Below, piece by piece: positions 9,222 to 21,200 of a stretch of DNA of 26,901 nt. Where the stretch lies: positions 1 through 26,901 of the forward strand of contig JAOXYB010047058.1 of NCBI GenBank assembly GCA_028565635.1. Reading direction: 5' to 3'. Numbering within the stretch: position 1 is the stretch's first letter; each line of letters starts with the position of its first letter. The DNA comes from Phoronis ovalis. Lineage: Eukaryota; Phoronida; Phoronidae. A program made the translations under genes and the position numbers. Below the pieces are notes generated by a model. It ran no database searches, was not told the DNA's origin, and saw only the letters and a list, made by a program, of their open reading frames with translations.

Positions 9222-12200
9222 CTACAATGTAAATAACAGGACAGTATATTAAATGACATAGCCCCAATTTGAACGTGAATAAATTAATATGGTACTATAT
9301 GTGTAAGTCTATGAAAATACAGCTTTAGTCAACCTTTGACGAGTTTCCAAGTTAAAAGTAATTAGAAACAGAATTTTACAATTTTTTCCTTTTATTCTAT
9401 TCCCATCACATAAATAAATAACCGTTTTAGCATGGCAAGATTATATCACAGATTCATTTTAGACGAAACTGTAAATAAAAAATAAAGAACTTGTGACCCT
9501 TTTATGCACAAATTTCTACTTTTCTTAATTAAATTATGTACATCAAATGTTATCTTTGATATTCCTCGATCGTCAGGATCGATCATGCACGCTGAAGCTA
9601 AAGCACATGAGCCTATTACATTAGAAAACCCATGCCCAATACATTTAAACATTTATTGTTAATTTTTGCATGATTATTCTTAGGAACATGATAACCGTTG
9701 CTACTGATTTGGTCAGTCACGATTAATCCCCTAACAGAGATAAGTGTAGCTAAGCTATAATCTGGCGGCGCGTCGATCAGTAACGATTTATGCGAGTCAC
9801 CTTCTACATGAAACTTCGATCACCTTTTTAGAACTAATAGAGTATTTTGATGCAAAATTATTTGTAAAATTATTTCGCGGATATGAAATAGCTGTGGACG
9901 TGTCAGATTAGTAATGCGGCCCGATTGGAACAGATTTAGCCTACGGACAGAGTCTTTTTGGATTAGGTACAAAAATAAGGCAGCTTCATACGTATGATAA
10001 TAAAAAGAAAAAACACTGGCTAAAGTTTAGTCTTGGAAGTGTTTCCCTTACCGTCACAAGTCAGACCATCTGCGTTGAGTATATATCCAGGATCACAGCT
10101 GCACTTAAAGCTTCCATTTGTATTGATGCAAATCTGTTGGCAGTCAGCTGTACCTATAGTACATTCGTCCACATCTGCAAAACGAACAAGTTTATTTTTT
10201 ATCAGTTTAATAAACTAAAATATATAAAACAATTGCTTCACAAAATATGTGCAGTATTTCAGTATTTGAATAACAATCTTTGAGTTTGGCACTGAATTAC
10301 GTGTTTATGCTATAAACTAGGATATATAAAATTCTTAAGAGGATTGGCAACGCGGCAATTTTCTTTGATCGTATGGGGTTGCGGTTTAATCCCCCTTTTC
10401 AGCTACCTCAGTGCCGTACTAAACGGATTACTGGTGTTGCTGACACCTTAGAGTTTTATATATCCTATAAACAAGAAAAAGGCAAAATTACGCCTAAATC
10501 ACAACACAGTGAACATGACTATAGCCTAACAAACGGGAAAAAACAAGATGAAGTAGAAACTAAACGAATATGAATTGTGAAGGCCATTGAATTTTTTATT
10601 GTAGGTAAAACGTGTTTGAGAGTGCTTTTGTATGTATAAACATCCACTGTAGCGTTATATTAGTCTCAGAGTAATAATAATAATATCAATATAATAATAA
10701 GAAAATAATATCAAAATGACGTTGATATAATTTTAATTTCAAAGGACTGTATCATGTGCAAGACAACGAGGTAGCGTTGTAATCGTAATGACCAGATTTC
10801 AATCTTTATGAATTTCCCCGGACCTTTCCCTTACCATCGCAATTCATTCCATCTGCATTCAGTGCAAATCCTTGGTTGCATCTACAGATAAAACTTCCGT
10901 CTGTATTAGTGCAAGTTTGTTCACATTTAGCTATCTCTGTAGTACACTCGTCCACATCTGCAAAACGAACAACCTTAATTATCGTTTTATCCGAATATAT
11001 ATAACTACTACAATTGCCTTTGGCTACCGCCTGAACAATAATCTTTGGGCCTAACACTGGATTTCATTTCCAGAATATAAAAGAAAATTGGTAAGCATGA
11101 ATATTAATTTTGTCAGACGTAATTATACTATTCCTTAGATATCATCACAATTAAGCTATGTTGTGATTTTCATAAAATTTGGATGTTAATTTTTGAAGGT
11201 CTGTGAAACATGTTGCCTGAAATAATGTGATTTTCGTCTTAAATAGACAAAAAGGGCATAAAAGTTCGACATGCAGACATATGTGTGTAAACTACACTAG
11301 AAGACCTATCAATATTATTCACAAGTTACCTTGGGCAATTATTAAATTAATCAGCGTCGATTAGAAACGTGGGCTAATTAAGGATATAATAGGGATAATA
11401 TTGTACTGTAGATCAGCAACCACTCACGTACCTGCACAATATGCATCTCCTTTGTTTGCATAACCAGCACAGCAATCTGTATAAGGTACGCTCCGCGTTG
11501 CATATCTGTAGCAAGTGACAGTCCTAGAAAGATAGAAAATGGAACATTTACTTATTTTTGGTAGGTTATAGAGGTAATAGTTGCAAGACTGTAACTACGC
11601 AGGATCGTATCTGGCACAAGATATGCTGGATCTCTCCCGAGGCCATTTGGACTATTTTTACCTGAAAGTGAGTTCAATTTCGCACAAAATAAAGATATCA
11701 CGATTTTTAAATGTCACGTTTTCTTAAAAATTGCTAATAACTGACATATTTTCCGAAAATTCAGCTTAGTGCCAAACTGTATCAACAACCGGGTATAACG
11801 TAGTTTGTAATGAAAATCATATTATAGATACAATTGTAGATAAGCTATTAGAAATGCAATCTAATTTTAAGAAGTAAAGAGGGTAAACTTATCGGTTATT
11901 TTCAGTTAACAGATAAAAAACAATTCCTATTTTGTCTACAATTATATAATGAAATCTCCAGCAGCAGTTTATTTTCCCCGTCTAGATTTCATAAAGTCCC
12001 TAATTTTCATAACATTATATTATTTAGTTTTACCTGTATCTTGTACACTTGGACCAACCAAAGATGCCACAACTTGCATAATATTTCTCTTGGCACGAGT
12101 ACGCTTGGTTATATGTTTCTTGTCGGTAAAATGTACACATGTTTCTGCAGATAATATATATGATGTTAAATATTGTTCAATATAGAGCTACATATAGAAA

Positions 12201-15200
12201 GTATTGACCAAATTATAGAAAGTACCTCAAAGTAACACATATAGCTAGTAGGGCAAATACTTTGATGTGAATTAAAACAGATGATACATGTCTGCCCTAT
12301 ACACTGCCCGTTAAATCATCAATATGCAAATGTCTAATTTAAGTCCAAGGAATAGGTTTTAAGATTTTCAGATTTTGAACCTTTGACCTCTAGATGACCT
12401 TTCGATCTCAAGGTCACCTATCCCGACTTTGAGATTGCCACGTGTCAAATTACAATTCTGTTGGACTAACCTTAGGTCTTGCAGCATGTTTCCTCAATAA
12501 AATTAATTAAAAAGACGATTTAAAATGAATTTCACCTTTTAATACCTAAATATTCACAAAGGTCATAAAACGAAATTTTCATAACGTGATAAAATCATTT
12601 TGGAACATACAGAGCAATTTTAGAAATTTGATCTTTGACCTCCAAAGAACCTTTTAACCTCAAGGTCAACAACGAGTTACTCTGCGGATGTAACACCTGA
12701 AGTACCTTACAGGAGCAGTCATAATAACTACCCACCTAGTATACCATAACTATGATATTATACAAGCGGTAAACGTCATCCGCAGTATCCAACTAAAACA
12801 TGAATTGCAGTAATTATTTTAAAAATTAAATACTTACGGAAAAGTAGTTGTAGATGTTGAAGTGGAATTGTCATATGGTAAAGTAGTCGATGTTGTTGAA
12901 GTGGAGTAATCATCCACAGCAACTCCTGATGAAACAAGAAAAGAATTAAAATAATCAGTAAGCAGATCGACTTCATAATTCATGACATATTATGACTACT
13001 TGATAGGGAAACAGAATTTCGTTACTAATTTTTCATTTATTAATAAATAGGCATTTTCTTTAAAATGTGTATGCTACGTATTCGTGTTGATGAGTTCCAG
13101 TGGGAATTACAATGGATAGCTGGTTTACAATCATCTAAAATACTACTAACAATGGAGATTCCACACTAAACATATAACGAAATGAAAAGGATAAATGTAC
13201 GACAAGACAGGTGTAGATAATTTCAAATCAATAAATTATGGATCCATGTTGTCAGGCATTTGTCACTATAATCAATCGCGAGAGGACTGTTGGTCGTAAA
13301 ATATCTTTTATCAATAAAGTACAAACTCCAAAATAAATCATGTATCTGATCGACATTGGAATTAGTTGAGCTTACCACAGATAAATGTGAACATCGAATC
13401 CAACTCGTAACCATCGGCACACATAACATTCAATTGTTGTATAAGAGGAGCTCCCCTATCTAACAGCACCAACTGACCGCCATGTTGGAATAGGAATGCC
13501 TCTTCATTTATATAGTTTTGTATATTACTGACAGCATCTAATGTATCTTTTCTTAAGTGCAGATACTCTTTCTGCAAATCAACCATTGAAATAACCGCAG
13601 ATATATTTGAATCCTGGTGTTTTAACAATGATACTTGGATAACTCCTTGAAATTCTGAATAATTGTCCGGATGATGGATAGATATGATAAGCTCAGAATC
13701 ATTTCCTATTAATTTAGGAACAACGCGTTCCACTTTATAATAAAAAGATTCATCGCTTTCACTTTGAAATAGACACCTATTTTGAAAATTTTCAAACCTG
13801 TAGTTATTAGGATCAGGCGATACAATGGTGTAACTTATGTTTACTATTACACTAGGCATAGCTAGCAACCATTTCTTCACAAACAGGTGTGCTGTATTGG
13901 ATTGCACTGATCCATGGCTGTTGGTAGCCTTACACCAGTACTGCCCTTGGTGAGACATGTTAGGTGCAGAAATAGTAAATGTTCTCCTTTCGCCTATTGC
14001 GCAGTTAGGTTCAATTTCTGTTGCTTGTAAGAAACACCATGTGATATTTGGATTTGAATTACCCGATACGTCGCACGTAAATGTTTTTTCGGGACCTATG
14101 TTTTCGTATACTGTCTGGGACTGCAGCTCAGACAGTATGGAAGGGGGTTCCTCAAACTTTACCACTACGGAATGGGAAATTAAATTAGCAACATGATTTT
14201 CCACTACGCAAGCATATATATCTTTACCAGGGCGATTTGCAGATATTTTTAAAGCAGAATTTGTTTCATTTGGAATAATATTCCCGTTTTTAAGCCACCA
14301 GTACCTTGGCTCAGGATCACCAAACGCTTCGCAATATAATTCAGCAGTTTTGTTGACGAGAACAGTGATATTTTCTGGTTGACGTATGAAAGCTGGCGCA
14401 GTAGCACAGAACACTTTTGTGAATTTAACCGTCCTTAACATTGTTAGAACGTCAGTGCTTAAATCGACAGCCTCATCTAATGTCAAGGAATCATTGTTAA
14501 TAATGTTCAAAAATCTTTCTTCAATCTCTGGAATAAGAAAACGTATATTATCAGCTTCTGTGAGCTCGATGGCGTCATATAATTCATATAACGAGGAGAA
14601 ACTGACAAGAAGGCAATCGCGGAAACCGCTACACGTAGACTCATCTCTAATAGTGGCAGTCAAATTCTCCATAGCCTCCAACCACACCTCAATCAACGGA
14701 AACTGTTTAACTTCTTCCATTTCTTTCATGCTTGTGTTACGAGCGAAGTATAATGCCTCTTGACTCAGGCTATATGCCATATTATCACTGAAGTTCGCAT
14801 TTTGTAGTGTGCGGTTTAAATCTTCCTCAGTGAGGTTGTAACTTAAATATGCATCTGTAACATTAATTCCAAAATCTGTTATCGTCATGTTGTATGGGTC
14901 TATATCAGAATCACTGAATGGACTTGCATTCATAGCATTTGTTACACTGTCGATGGATGTCTTAGAATCGTTGGCAACATCAAAGAGAATCTGGGCAACG
15001 CGTGTTAAATATTCTTCTACCTCGGTAAACTCTTGACACTTTTCGTGAAATAAAGCTACTCTATATTCATAATCATCAGACTGCGTTAAATTGTTAGAGG
15101 TAACATTTCTAAATCCCGCAATTTTTTGAGAAACATCAATAGTTTCATTTCTGGTCAAGTTCTGCCATGGAAATGTATAGCTACTATTTTGAAAGTCGAC

Positions 15201-18200
15201 TGCGTTAGATCTGATATTTCTATGAAAGCGATGTAGATAAGCATTGACTTCAAAGGTAAGGCTCCGTCTTCGTCTGCCAAGGAGTTGACCCAGAGTATCA
15301 AACAAGTACTTAACAACCGCTTTGGCTGCTTCCCATAAACTTGATAAAATGTTCCTAAAGTTAATAGTGAAACGTAATTCTCTCCATCCTTGACGGAAGA
15401 AGTTTATGTCACAGTATGTCTCAATGATAAATACGTCTTTAGTAGATATCTCTGTTGCAAAACCGCAACGTTTGATGTCAAAAAGTGCCTGTATAGTATT
15501 GGTAACAATGAAATTAAATACTTCATACCCAACGCGTACAGCAGCCTTCACAACATCTAAAGCTTTCTTAGCAACTTCAAAGGACCCTTTGACAGCTTCT
15601 AACCCTAGCTTGGCAGCGTCAAGAGCAAGTTTTGCTATTTCTAACACAACACGCGATTTGTCCACAATAACCTGAGCTACAGAGAGCGCGACTTTTGCAA
15701 CGTCCATGGCTAGCATAACGGCACGTACACCAAATTTTGCTATCTCCAGAGCAACATATGCTAATCCACGAATAGCATAACACGCCACATTAGCTATAAC
15801 GCAAATGGGATTTTGTATTCGGAATCTACAACGTTCCCACTTACAGCACGGATACGGAATTCTAAACCATCCAATTTTTTTCTTGCACCACTTGCATCTT
15901 GGTCCTGGCAAACAAACTGTACAGTCCCTTATTTTACATAAATTGTTCACGTTCCTTTGAGCTGCTTCTAGTTTTCGTACAGCTGCTTGAAATGGACCCT
16001 TGGCTTCTTCAACCTTTTGTTTTGCTCGTTCCAACCCGGCAACTGCAGCATCAAAAACAGCGTTGCCTTTATCCACGTCCGCCTTTTTGCTGTCTAACCA
16101 GTTTTGGGCTGATGTTAGTTTTCCTTGTGCCCAAGTAAGACCTTCTTGTGCCTTAGTTATTCTTTTGTTGGCTTGATCGGCTAGTATTTTAGCGAATCGT
16201 TTAAGAGCGTCGCCAAAGCTACCTTCAAATGAATCATCGCCTCCGGGGAGGAATTCTACTTCTGCCCGTAACCTAAGGTTAGAGAATATTAATGGTGCGC
16301 TTGTTTTTGCAAGTAAAGAAACTCGAGCACGGAACAGATTAAAGACTTTTGCTTCAAAAATAGTTAATAAACCTGTTTTATCAATGAAAACGTCTGTTTG
16401 TACTGTCACGCCAAGAATACGTGTTTGAGCGATTAATCTCAAAACAACATCTGACCGATCAATACCAACAGCTATTTCAATTCCAGCTCCTGTTAGGGCT
16501 TTCATAAAGAATCCTAAGTCTGCACCAGTAGATAGAATACCCAAAACTCGCACGGCTCTTTGATCATTCAATAGTTCATACGCTCTTCGGTATTTACCAC
16601 ACTCCGCTAACTTATCTATATTATATACAAATTCTAAGTCCACTCCAATTAATCTCAAGCCAAACAGCCTGACTGATGCATGAGCTTTAATGCCAACTCC
16701 AGAGTAATTTTCTGCTACAGCCATTAGCTGGGCTGTTAATCTCCTAATAGCATCATTTAATGATGCAGTAATCCTTTCTATCTGAGCTTCAACTAAGTTT
16801 ATAAAGTTGTCTAAAATGGTGGTAGTTGTAAACACAACTCCGTCTAGCAGGTTTTGAAAGTTATTCACGGTATTTGCAACTTCGTTCTGCAAGCTGAATA
16901 AAATATCGGGTAAATCAGGAAATTGGCCATTCAGAATTTGCTGAATTGCTTCCACAAATTTGTTTTTTAGAACCCTTACAGAATTCACGAATGAATCAAC
17001 TAAAACAATTGCTGGCGCCGTAATATTTTGCTTCACGAGTTCGACTGTGTTGTCAGCAAACTGCAACAAACTACGAGTAATATTATCTATTCCAATTATG
17101 TCTCTAAGGAAGTCTACCGTCTGGATGCCTCTCAGGTCGTTTGCCGGGTCATAAGTCAGCATGGCATAAGCTTCAGCATCAACTCCAATCAAACTGTAAA
17201 ATATATCTTCTAAATATGGTACACCACGGAATAGTTGACCATTGGCAGCAAAAGCCACAAATACACCAGGAGGGTCTGCCCCTGGTGCACAATATTTTCT
17301 TGGTGATGTACCTGAAATAAAGCACGTTTGCACATTAACATCTGATTAAAATTCATCTGAAAACTGTAGAAAACTATATAATAGATGTATCTACAGTAAC
17401 ATTGCACCCTCTAGGAACTGTAATTAACAACAACAACAACAGGAAACTGCTACGTGATGCAATTTATCCATTTTAGTTAACGAGTTAATATAATATAATA
17501 TACTTTGACCTAATCTAGTATTTTTGTTACGTAAAATAAAAGATGAAAATACAAAGCAGACGCATATGTAAATAGGTAGAGCTAAAGGTCTCTAAAATTC
17601 TGCCGCAAATAGTGTTTTCTAGTAAAAGCGACAGGAAAAACCTTTCTATAATCACATTTTACGATATCTCTCCAGAACAAGAACAATGTACCTCCTATAT
17701 CCATGTAAGCTTGAGAATTTGCTATAACTAAATCCTTCAATTCGAGAACATGTTGTTCCCCTGCGATTTTGAACCACCAGCTGACATCTAACCCAGACTC
17801 TGCTTTCAAAAGTAGATTCCATTCGTCCAAGAAGACGTGAGTTAACACCTGGAAAAATTAGATAAACGGTTATTTGAATTAAAAAAATCTAACGTCTAGA
17901 AAATGCTAATAATAAGGAGTTTAACTTATGGACATAAGGTGTGATAATTACATGCAAAAAACAATAGTTAGTATCTCAAGTGACACTGTCAATCAAGTTA
18001 TTATTTACCTTGCGTGCATCTTTCGCAAAACAAAATAATTTACACGTATCTTCCCGAGTATATGAACTTCCGTCTAGATTAAATATCGAATGATAATTGT
18101 TTGCCTCGCAAAATTGTGTTTCAAGCCCATTTATATGCATATAAACCGGTATAAAGTATCTAGTAGACGGCGTTGCAGGTAGTGTTGTGAAGAGTGGCTT

Positions 18201-21200
18201 TACTAACCTTCAGTGGATGTGCCAATGACACAAACAATTCCGCGTTGGCACGAATGTCTAACCAGTTATCTTGTTTTTTAATCATTCTTCCAGAAAACCA
18301 TAGATTCGCCTCAGGAAAGGTCCTAAAATAATGTTTAATAACAAGGTGTAAGCTGATTCTCCTTACTTTCAAGTTGCACAGAAAGGGTATTCCTTTATTG
18401 AAGCCAAGACAATGGTATTATATGTACCTGTACGTAAAAAACTGGTCTCCTTTCCACAGTCTCAACGCTGTAGTAGACGAGTGTACATTAAGATGTTTTT
18501 GAACTGAAATCCCAACTCCGTTGAACTCGAAGTACAAACCACTTTCATTTGCTAACTTTTTAAAAACTTCAAGTTCACCTAGAATGTGAAATTTTATTAA
18601 AGAATAGAATATGTAGATAGAGGCATATTTGAGAGATGTTTTTACTGCTTGCATTGCGTTACTTCTTAATCTTATGACTAAGTGCTGCATAGCTGTAGTG
18701 ACTGCACTATGTTTAAGTGTACAACGCTTTTCATTTTTAATTAAATAAAATTTGCTTTGGTTCCTTTTAGCAGGTACCTTGACGACGAAAACAAAGGAAA
18801 TTGATCATGATAGTCTTGTTATTTAAGAAAATCATTTCTTAGTGACGGCTTTAATCTATACATTTTACTACTTACTGAGAAATGCCTTTGATTCCTCTGG
18901 TAACATCAATATTATGGTCCCACCGTAATCGTAACAAATATCAATTATCAAGCAGAACGCATTGCCACCAACCGGTTTTGGAAAGCTGACTTCGTTTCCG
19001 TAAATGGAAAGTTTAAAATCTGTATTGAATTCAAAGACGCTGTAAAGCCGTTCAGAGAACACGGGAGCTCCAACACACATTGGCATTCTCTGAATGTCGT
19101 CACCGTAAACAAGACTAGTTTTCAGATCATTTATGGACAGCCAATTACTTCCTGGTGTTAATCGCAGCCAGCTTGGGATACGAGAGATTAAACTATCAAG
19201 AAGAGATTTTAAGAAGGAGTTTGCAGTCACTAGATCACGTACGTCTCGAATTGTTAGTTGTACTTCGTTGCATTCGTCTCCTAGAGTCGTTGGAAATAAT
19301 ACACCATCAGTCGCCGGATCCCGGAATGAACTTATCAGAGATAGTTTAAAATCATTACCGGTATCAATTTCAACGCCGGTGATCGATACAGGTATAATGG
19401 ATAATCTGTTCAATTCCACGAAAACGACGCCTTTAGTAAACTTAATATCTTGGTTTGTTCTGAGAGTATACCATTGTGACGTTGACGAGAGTTTAATGCT
19501 AATTCTATCTGGTCCACAATCAAACAGGGATAAGGAAAAGCAACCGTGCGGCAAGCGCTGACGTGTTATTTTAAGCCGATTCCAAATGTTCATCTGGGAT
19601 ACACTACTGTTACTTCCATCTGAAAGGTGATAATGCATAATTAAATTTAACGTATATAGTTACTGTAAAATGCTCTTTGTGTCGTAAAATACACAACTCG
19701 GTCTGTGGTAAGTAACTTAGTAATAAATAATATATTATTATTTATTCACTTGTAATATGCTCCAATCTAATATAGAGTAATAGTAGTTGATAATCAGGTA
19801 AGGAGGTAATCCTATTGTGCTAGCTACCCTCTTGTTATACCTATTATTGTAAGTTGCAATTTAATTCGAGACTATATATATATAAATGAAGGCATTATCG
19901 TTCTTCTGCATTTTCGAGATAATAAACAAAAAATTACTATGGTTAAGTCCAGACATTATTTGAGAAGGCAGGGAACACTACCGGAATGACGTGTTCAAAC
20001 TGAATGGGGAGATGCACTGCGGGAGTAAATAACATAAATAAGTGATATCATAACAACTATATAATAGGTTGGTTAATATTCTAACGTTTCTCACCATTGC
20101 AAGTCCAGGTGTCTATCAGTGTAAAACCATCATTACATCTGCATGTAAACGAGCCTTCAGTGTTGCTGCATGTGTGATCACAACCGCCATTAAATACTAA
20201 ACATTCGTTAATGTCTACAAAATATATTAATATGTGGTTAAATAGTATTGTTGAAATGGGTTGAAACACAACTTAACCATTTTTTGTTTATTTTATTTAA
20301 TTGATCAGGAGTCCAGGGAACAAAGCTTACATGTACATATGCAAACAATTTCCCAAAGACCCTTATTCAAGGTCACTTTGAAGTAAAGCGCTATCTAGAA
20401 CATTATCCAGCGCATTTCACACTCATGCACAAAATAGAGACATTTCTTTCCAGTTCTTGGTGGTTGACAACTAGCATTTATTATAGACGCTTGAAATACT
20501 CAGATACGAATTGAATAAACTGTATATAGAGTAGCATTTTACCTAGACAAGTGCTCCCATCACCCTGTAAAAGGAAGCCATCAGAACAATCACAGTGGTA
20601 AGATCCTAGTGTGTTTCTACACAGGTGACTGCACCCTCCATTGTTTCCATCGGTGCATTCATTAATGTCTGCAAATAAATAATATAACAAATGTTGGACT
20701 ATGAATAATATTCTCAACATAATTTTGTAGCTTTCATTTTTCGTCGATGTTTGTACTAGGAATAAATTCACATCAATTTAACGAATACAAACTACCAAAT
20801 CAAGTATTTAAAGCACAACAAACTGAGAAATTAAAAATATTACAAATATTACACAAGCTCTGTCAAAAACATGTATTGCTTGTATTACTTCACTGGTTGT
20901 GTAACAGCCAAGCATTACATCTTGATAGTTTATGTGTAGATCTACAAGTAGCAGATATGTTTGACCACTGATGAGGGGACAGATAAAGTAAAGAGGAAAA
21001 AAAGATAACATAAAAACGTACCAAGACAGGACCTCTTATTATCACTAAGGATTAGCCCATCTTTACACGTGCAGAAGTAAGATCCATGTGTATTGAAGCA
21101 GTTGTGGTCACATCCGCCATTAAATGAATTAGCACATTCGTTAATATCTGAAAGTAACCAGAGAGCAATTTGTACAGTTACTTTGTAAAAACATTGTACT

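Noticed and set aside
9446-9652. Minus-strand open frame in the last intron as a possible extra exon
   Set aside because: No phase-1 splice pair and no conserved motif; EGF and chitin-binding exons already join in phase without it.
14386-16138. Several plus-strand open frames of 79-125 codons
   Set aside because: Antisense to the giant exon; the minus frame has Ig domains and consistent phases.
17582-17691. Extension of the 17692-17848 exon to its downstream stop
   Set aside because: That reading would terminate the protein before the giant exon; the GTACAT donor at 17692 gives the right phase, so the rest is taken as intron.
19133-19561. 142-codon plus-strand open frame
   Set aside because: Antisense shadow of the 744-bp coding exon on the minus strand.
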